Assembly (NCBI GenBank): GCA_946408825.1
Contig: CAMJTU010000004.1
Coordinates: forward strand, 62,001 to 126,000
Origin: an uncultured Planctomycetaceae bacterium
GTDB taxonomy: Bacteria; Planctomycetota; Planctomycetia; Pirellulales; Thermoguttaceae
Length of the DNA: 64,000 nucleotides
Direction: 5' to 3'
A program made the translations under genes and the position numbers. This document shows positions 63,901 through 64,000 of the stretch, one piece after another (position 1 is the first letter of the stretch; each line of letters opens with the position of its first letter). A model generated the notes under the pieces. The model was not told the DNA's origin, searched no databases, and saw only the letters and a list, made by a program, of their open reading frames with translations.

Positions 63901-64000
63901 CATCTTGCTCGCGGAAATCGCGCCGACTTCGCCGTTCGCGGAGTTGTTCGAGACGGTCGCTTCGCCGCCAATCGCAATCTCGCCGGCGGCGTTGATCGCG
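48958..64000 (-). CDS. Giant beta-helix surface protein (adhesin-like), 5' end outside window
   Basis: Open to the right edge: at least 5,012 codons, no start seen (the in-frame ATG at 63901-63903 is internal, as the same repeat pattern continues to 64000). From N to C: ~2,400 residues of short-period coils of the type GDATITNNTAGG, then ~1,900 residues made of three further beta-helix blocks (GGAIYN-like polymorphic repeats). Each block is preceded by a LREAI-type CSLREA-like segment (near 55800, 53270 and 51230); two are preceded by a CARDB-like domain (56200, 53700). The end has a cadherin-like (~50000), a fibronectin-III-like (~49700) and a PKD-like module (~49400) and an acidic tail starting with AVYGPVP. 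Low Cys, rich in A, G, T, N and D. Predicted surface adhesin or structural protein; no LPxTG motif or autotransporter barrel at its end. Confidence 0.9.
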   Translation of the reverse strand, partial: AINAAGEIAIGGEATVSNNSANGEVGAISASKMTVGSESAPANLTVTGNQSGADYGAIFLASGDLAVFGALVATGNVAGAVPQVVVTTSEETDESGRKLVKTVKTTTVYGRTAAIHVDAGSAKISGDATLSDNVASQNGAIYVSGDLNVGGKLTLNANEANGRETVETTVVAVTYAEDGSVASEETIENTTETESVGADYGAAYVGGGVTVGGAAEITGNKAGNDVGALIAKNMSVGGDLTVTSNFAGGDNGAAYVKGAITVNGNATISDNEALGSVGAIAARSIKVVGQTNEEGALVGGALTVVGNKAGGDYGAIELSGNLETDGNATFTDNAAVGKIGALHASNVSVGGALVASRNTAGTDFGAFRVLNNLTVTGDATFDANTAGGDSGALDAGSATIGGSLTATNNSAGEFFGAIYLSDDLTVGGALTATGNTASGDFGAFKIDGDAVVTGDATIDANTANGSYGAGLVDGALKIGGSATITNNVATTGSYGAVEADSIAIDGDALIDKNKAGDSVGALFSAAATTIGGSATITNNEAGGSVGALAADELTIGGGATITGNKAGGDVGAVAAKTVLIGTGEEPVAVEISSNKAGANYGAIYAENGFTVNGSVNAYGNEAATQPVVEVDTTVETSADGTVVTTTTTTTTTITGVGGALYVKEGDATVTGAASFTNNTASSAGAVYVGGELKTGDLTFSNNKANGEVTVETVVVVRTYDADGALVSEETTTTSKTSYDGANYGAAYVKGAVTVNGNATFTNNKAQGNVGAMEAASLTVVGATNEEGELVGGALLVNANSAVGDYGAIKLNGNLKTDGDATFDDNGAVGTVGALEAVNATVGGALTVTNNGAKGDFGAFKLTGDLKTGGDATFDQNGTGGAVGALGAVNATIGGAFTATNNEATGDYGAFKLSGALNVASDATITGNTAGANYGAGYVGEDVTVGGNATISKNTATDNVGALAVGGDVTINGSATITENAAGSDFGAIAAGDVTIGGDATITKNTAGGDVGAIIADSILIGTGEEPVAVVISGNEAGADYGAIYVTNSFTVNGSVEATNNKAATRATVTSETTEDGNVTTVVTTTTVSGKAGALYVEKGDATITGAANFSDNTAAEAGAVYVGGKLTTGELTLNNNKANGAVTVETATTTRTYDEEGNLVSEETTTTSETTHVGANYGAAYVKGAVTVNGNATITNNSAQGGVGAVEAGSLTVVGGDLLVNANSAISDFGAIKLDGDLKVDGSATFDSNVAGGSVGALGAVNATIGGAFTATNNSSTDDYGAFDLSGALSVGGDATITGNTSGAYYGAGFVGEDVMISGNATISKNTATDGVGAIGVGGDLTIDGSATITENAAGADVGAILAGDVTIGGDATITNNKADGEVGAILANSLLIGTGEEPVTVVISGNEAGSNYGAIYVGDSFTVNGSVEATNNKAATRATVTTETTEDGNVTTVVTTTTVSGKAGALFVGIGDATITGAANFSDNEAAEAGAVYVGGKLTTGELTLNNNKANGAVTVETATTTRTYDEEGNLVSEETTTTSETTHVGANYGAAYVKGAVTVNGNATITNNSALDAVGAVQAVSLTVVGTTNEDGELVGGALTVSNNTAAGDFGAIKLTGDLKTDGDATFDKNTAGGKVGAMSATSATVGGALTVTNNSAVGDNGAFKLTGALNVTGDATFDANKSTEGRTGALEATTVTVGGAFTATNNAAAGYYGAFKASELEVGGDATITGNASGSYYGAGLVSGAVTIKGDATISNNKAAGAYGAISAKSFQIGTEEEPATVVIADNEAGTSYGAIYAVESFTVNGSVEATGNKAATVAKVTTETTEDGNVKTVVTTTTYSGGAGALYVKEGDATITGAANFSNNEASAYGAVYVGGALTTGELTLSNNKATGSVTVDTAVTTRTYDENGELVSEETTTTSETKHTSASYGAAYVKGAITVNGNATITSNSALASVGAVYGDSMTVDGALVARGNSAAGETGAIRLTGDLNVTGDATFDANTAGASIGALTAANATVGGALTATNNSASGSYGAIRLTGDLDVTGDATFDTNTADAGYGAASAANATVGGAFVVTNNTAATSYGAFRLTGALDVAGSATITGNTAGASYGAGFVGGDAVVGGSATIADNKAGGEVGAIRATTILIGTEDEPATVVISNNEAGANYGAIFAKESFTVNGSVEATGNKAATVAKVSTETTEDGNVTTVVTTTTVSGKAGALYVDKGDATITGAANFADNTAAQGGAVYVNGALTTGELTLTGNKANGAVTVETTTTTRTYDEEGNLVSEETTATSETMHVGANYGAAFVKGAFTINGNATISGNEALGDGGAIRTSGDFSVSGAATITGNTAGGNVGAVSVGGSALLKNATITGNTAGGDVGAIRANFLELVNSLVANNKAAGAAGAIYATKLALVNVTVAGNSAANGGGLYVEKSATIDNSVIAGNAVGEEGQGVDIYAAKSATITLRSSLLQNATSTGEKAFGQDWLVSDYRSFIGTDPLFNDAANGDYTLKANSPAVNGGSNELATKVGEYDLAGNARYVGLAIGGEVYAIDLGAFESQTVAAADLMFSDSPVNFWYGAFNGVDVDYYYYGEDVILDFSILNNGDLSVTDKFDVAFTIDGVKADGSAYNQTITYRYVAGSLYFDWLDEENWISAGDAVSYARQNLGELPVGVYTLTITLDVNNEVVEYGEEDGSEAEPNNVYTTSFEVHEIPCTVVTTNADGPYNPLDDEVTLREAVEVYAGPVSYSYRVLVGLETYVDKDMNIVSVNDGVATVDYNVATLNDVETELKDGDSFNYRNTYVTYDAKTATFTYPDGTVEPYARTSSSYSLTITTADGSQYVVKPESKIEYLDNIGEPYSDTDLGVYVDVVVAPDGSQTLLEDLTPESILYRTEKITYRQFVATDADGVAVVIKDGDAVSCPAAGIAGTFKNGAIVAESGSHYFLPAGGEFVVGDANLTYVGSAFVNEGGDGAVIPFVEGATIDTIDGTLAMGVAQRTIVGSVDLHDGDSVTFNEDGSTIITRYTDNEIVFVDALVDNPTMITLDGSEITIAKDMTINAFNEGNITIDADGQSRIFVVNANVNATISTLTLANGAAITGGAIGNYGTLTLKDVNFVSNEAISDGSVDSDKILREGLGGAIYSTGALNVNGGKFEGDKAAFFGGAIYSVGALTIDGTTFTENESGLNGGAVFVLNSNATIANAVFEKNTAARNGGAVALSIARNSGAVTITNSKLVENKATSGGAVYAYAGSEGSASISLVNDTIAKNTAQVGGGVYAENATVSLANTIVATNKATNGGVDIALVSGATATATNSLVGNGEDVVTEGALTATKSFVGTTDAPVNPKFASNYALNVTSPAINTGSNELAVYADGSAITKDVNGATRIVGVEKDGVIFAVDMGAVEYQRVVAPDLTFPTTRPALSGWFTTIDGDPTGEFAEGWDVCFDYAFGNYGQTTVFNSFNYTITVAKLDEKGDVVEGSEKTYSRTYGEEVNGFLPQGQELAPRQVVSDMWNLGVFDAGQYVVTFTVDSGDAITETNENNNVFTTGFSVAERPSLVVTTADDVVNSYDGVTSLREAIGRVSETGESTITATRPLANGDTFTLAAYEELGVVDGTVATYADGAITFVNADGETVALQANVAYPLVSGSTLTFDGDHSALLSETLGSTITFASNVHGSTITLVGGELTVDRNMEIAGDDTNITIDANGGRAFMVAHGDEIVIRGLTVANGAADKGAAIYNAATNLVLTNMAFTANNATNGGAIYNADGATLDAANVSFTNNSAETGGAIENVGTIVLSSANFAGNKASDAGAAIYNEGSATISDAEFASNVATERAGAIYNAGTLEVTDANFSGNSSQYGGAIVNYQGSARLADVTFAGNTASHDAGAIDNYGELVLTNAEFSNNTAQGFGGAVYNSASSTNAAYLVELDGASFTGNSATRGGAIYNSTRSAVVVDSTSNFANNSATEDGGAIYNLGTFNSEVAITFSANEADGDGGALYNGVGAKTTLTGANFTGNVANNGGAVYNGGTFNATTSNFESNVAAVDGGAIDSIAGATTSVSNSVVWKNSAGANGGAIVSAGTLRLRNTTVAGNAAGANGGGLSTSGATSLYNTIVASNYATKGVDLYATKATNVYYSLIGVTAGSNVMPTMVQSKTGDAGFVTAPVFENGALKNASAVDLSLVSDSAAVNSGNDSWAVDATGSVALATDFAGNERICTSLDSVDMGAYEFPFEEPSTVVNTDKDVYDLTDGVISIREAIDYAVRLGQDTVTVDPSVTKIELGSTLEINDSIKIVSETEGGLTLASNGFVGSVVAVGTTTAGQQAEVELENITITGGYSVNPRLSDDPNYIGGGLCNYATLTLTNVTIDGNEASYGGGFYNAGDARVIGSTISNNSATYYGGVYNRGTMYVEDSTIAGNTARYYGGGVGTYSDATIVNSTIIGNVAARGAGVYQQINATDLLSSDTDMATNLVNTTITGNVATEVGAGVWANHVLNVDNSIVYDNVAPKNADVYYTTIFGTSAATFRYSNVGVSNVKVTGTGVKSADPGFKSFEKPTKATATTAWKNWDLTLAIGSAMIDSGSTALARGENGELTLDHAGLTRVIGKSVDIGAYEEQGNTAPTDVEITLSDDVNSAIQPGATIATLKAVDADEDDSFTYELVADDSGVLAIDGDKVVVTGELPAGDYTATIRATDEGGASVEKTFEFVVSDPSATNYATPTITTIGVASSGDMVVAWTTDDPAKEYVVEYRVKGTSKWQSTGSLTGTFGTLVDANFKVGDVVQARIKALTSSTKNESAWSSVVEYEIAAPTPSYNVSINENALGSYHVANIVIESNIEPYAWWAIDWNDGSGVTSVTGLSMSQTLSHLYTKSGVYTPILYVDNQEGVALNSIVVNVASGSGATLEVAAEPVFSEIEPVAVYGPVPVSPALLVSGGKRDDSAVVFQTTNDEITVDSAQTSAASIVIDTLAAPSTTTSSVAIDAVFADMAENDDELETDLADSIFNDEFINDLFEN
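57060..63480 (-). repeat. Long-period (about 1.1-1.6 kb) repeats within the giant gene
   Basis: The segment coding ANYGAAYVKGAVTVNGNATI recurs near 57080, 58210, 59350, 60480, 61780 and, more diverged, 63390. Each large unit (375-540 aa) is itself made of ~23-26-residue coils. The ~140 bp at 59340-59480 and 60470-60610 appear identical in DNA. This arrangement will strain short-read assembly, so the exact copy number should be treated as provisional. Confidence 0.85.

Overview
The window looks like chromosome from a Planctomycetota bacterium, most likely Pirellulales/Thermoguttaceae-like. The evidence is a YTV-repeat cysteine-rich secreted protein, two secreted proteins with a planctomycete LEPR-XLL-type N-terminus (here LEERALLS), a cytochrome c protein resembling the hydrazine synthase alpha subunit, and a giant beta-helix surface protein. 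Coding density is high on both strands. Several sigma-70-like promoters have 16-17 bp spacers, and there are many clear intrinsic terminators. The genus assignment is inference.

Layout: 1-1543 (minus) is an overlapping cluster of a small protein, folE and a polyprenyl synthetase cut by the window edge. 1912-5724 (plus) holds infA, a FlgI-related lipoprotein and an unknown membrane-anchored protein. 5886-8305 (minus) holds a phosphofructokinase and an aspartate aminotransferase. 8627-22964 (minus) is an accessory secreted/surface region: two ankyrin paralogues, then two tandem copies of a three-gene module (unknown exported protein, glycosyltransferase, LEPR protein). 23121-27361 (minus) holds a small membrane protein, queF, parA and the YTV protein. 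28102-30296 holds a DUF89 phosphatase, a tRNA-Gly and rex. 30501-39410 is a probable island: PD-(D/E)XK transposase-family nuclease, tyrosine recombinase, two-TM protein, HerA/VirB4-like ATPase, small acidic protein and an FGE-like secreted protein. 39793-48776 (minus) holds an LptC/LptA-like envelope protein, a ribokinase-family kinase, the HZS-alpha-like cytochrome and a UDP-glucuronate decarboxylase. 48958 to the right edge is one giant beta-helix protein, open at its 5' end (at least 5,012 codons).

The most striking system is the duplicated module at 10804-22964. The two LEPR proteins share an identical 831-bp DNA cassette (promoter, N-terminal targeting region and the end of the upstream glycosyltransferase gene). 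They carry diverged Calx-beta-like stalks and different C-terminal enzymes: a class-3 lipase in one and a vertebrate-type protein-arginine deiminase (PAD) with the four catalytic residues in the other. This looks like a conserved export/display head that carries interchangeable enzymes. In the PAD copy the glycosyltransferase gene has collapsed by internal deletion to about 95 codons.

All assignments were made by reading motifs by eye. No database search, structure prediction or expression data was available.
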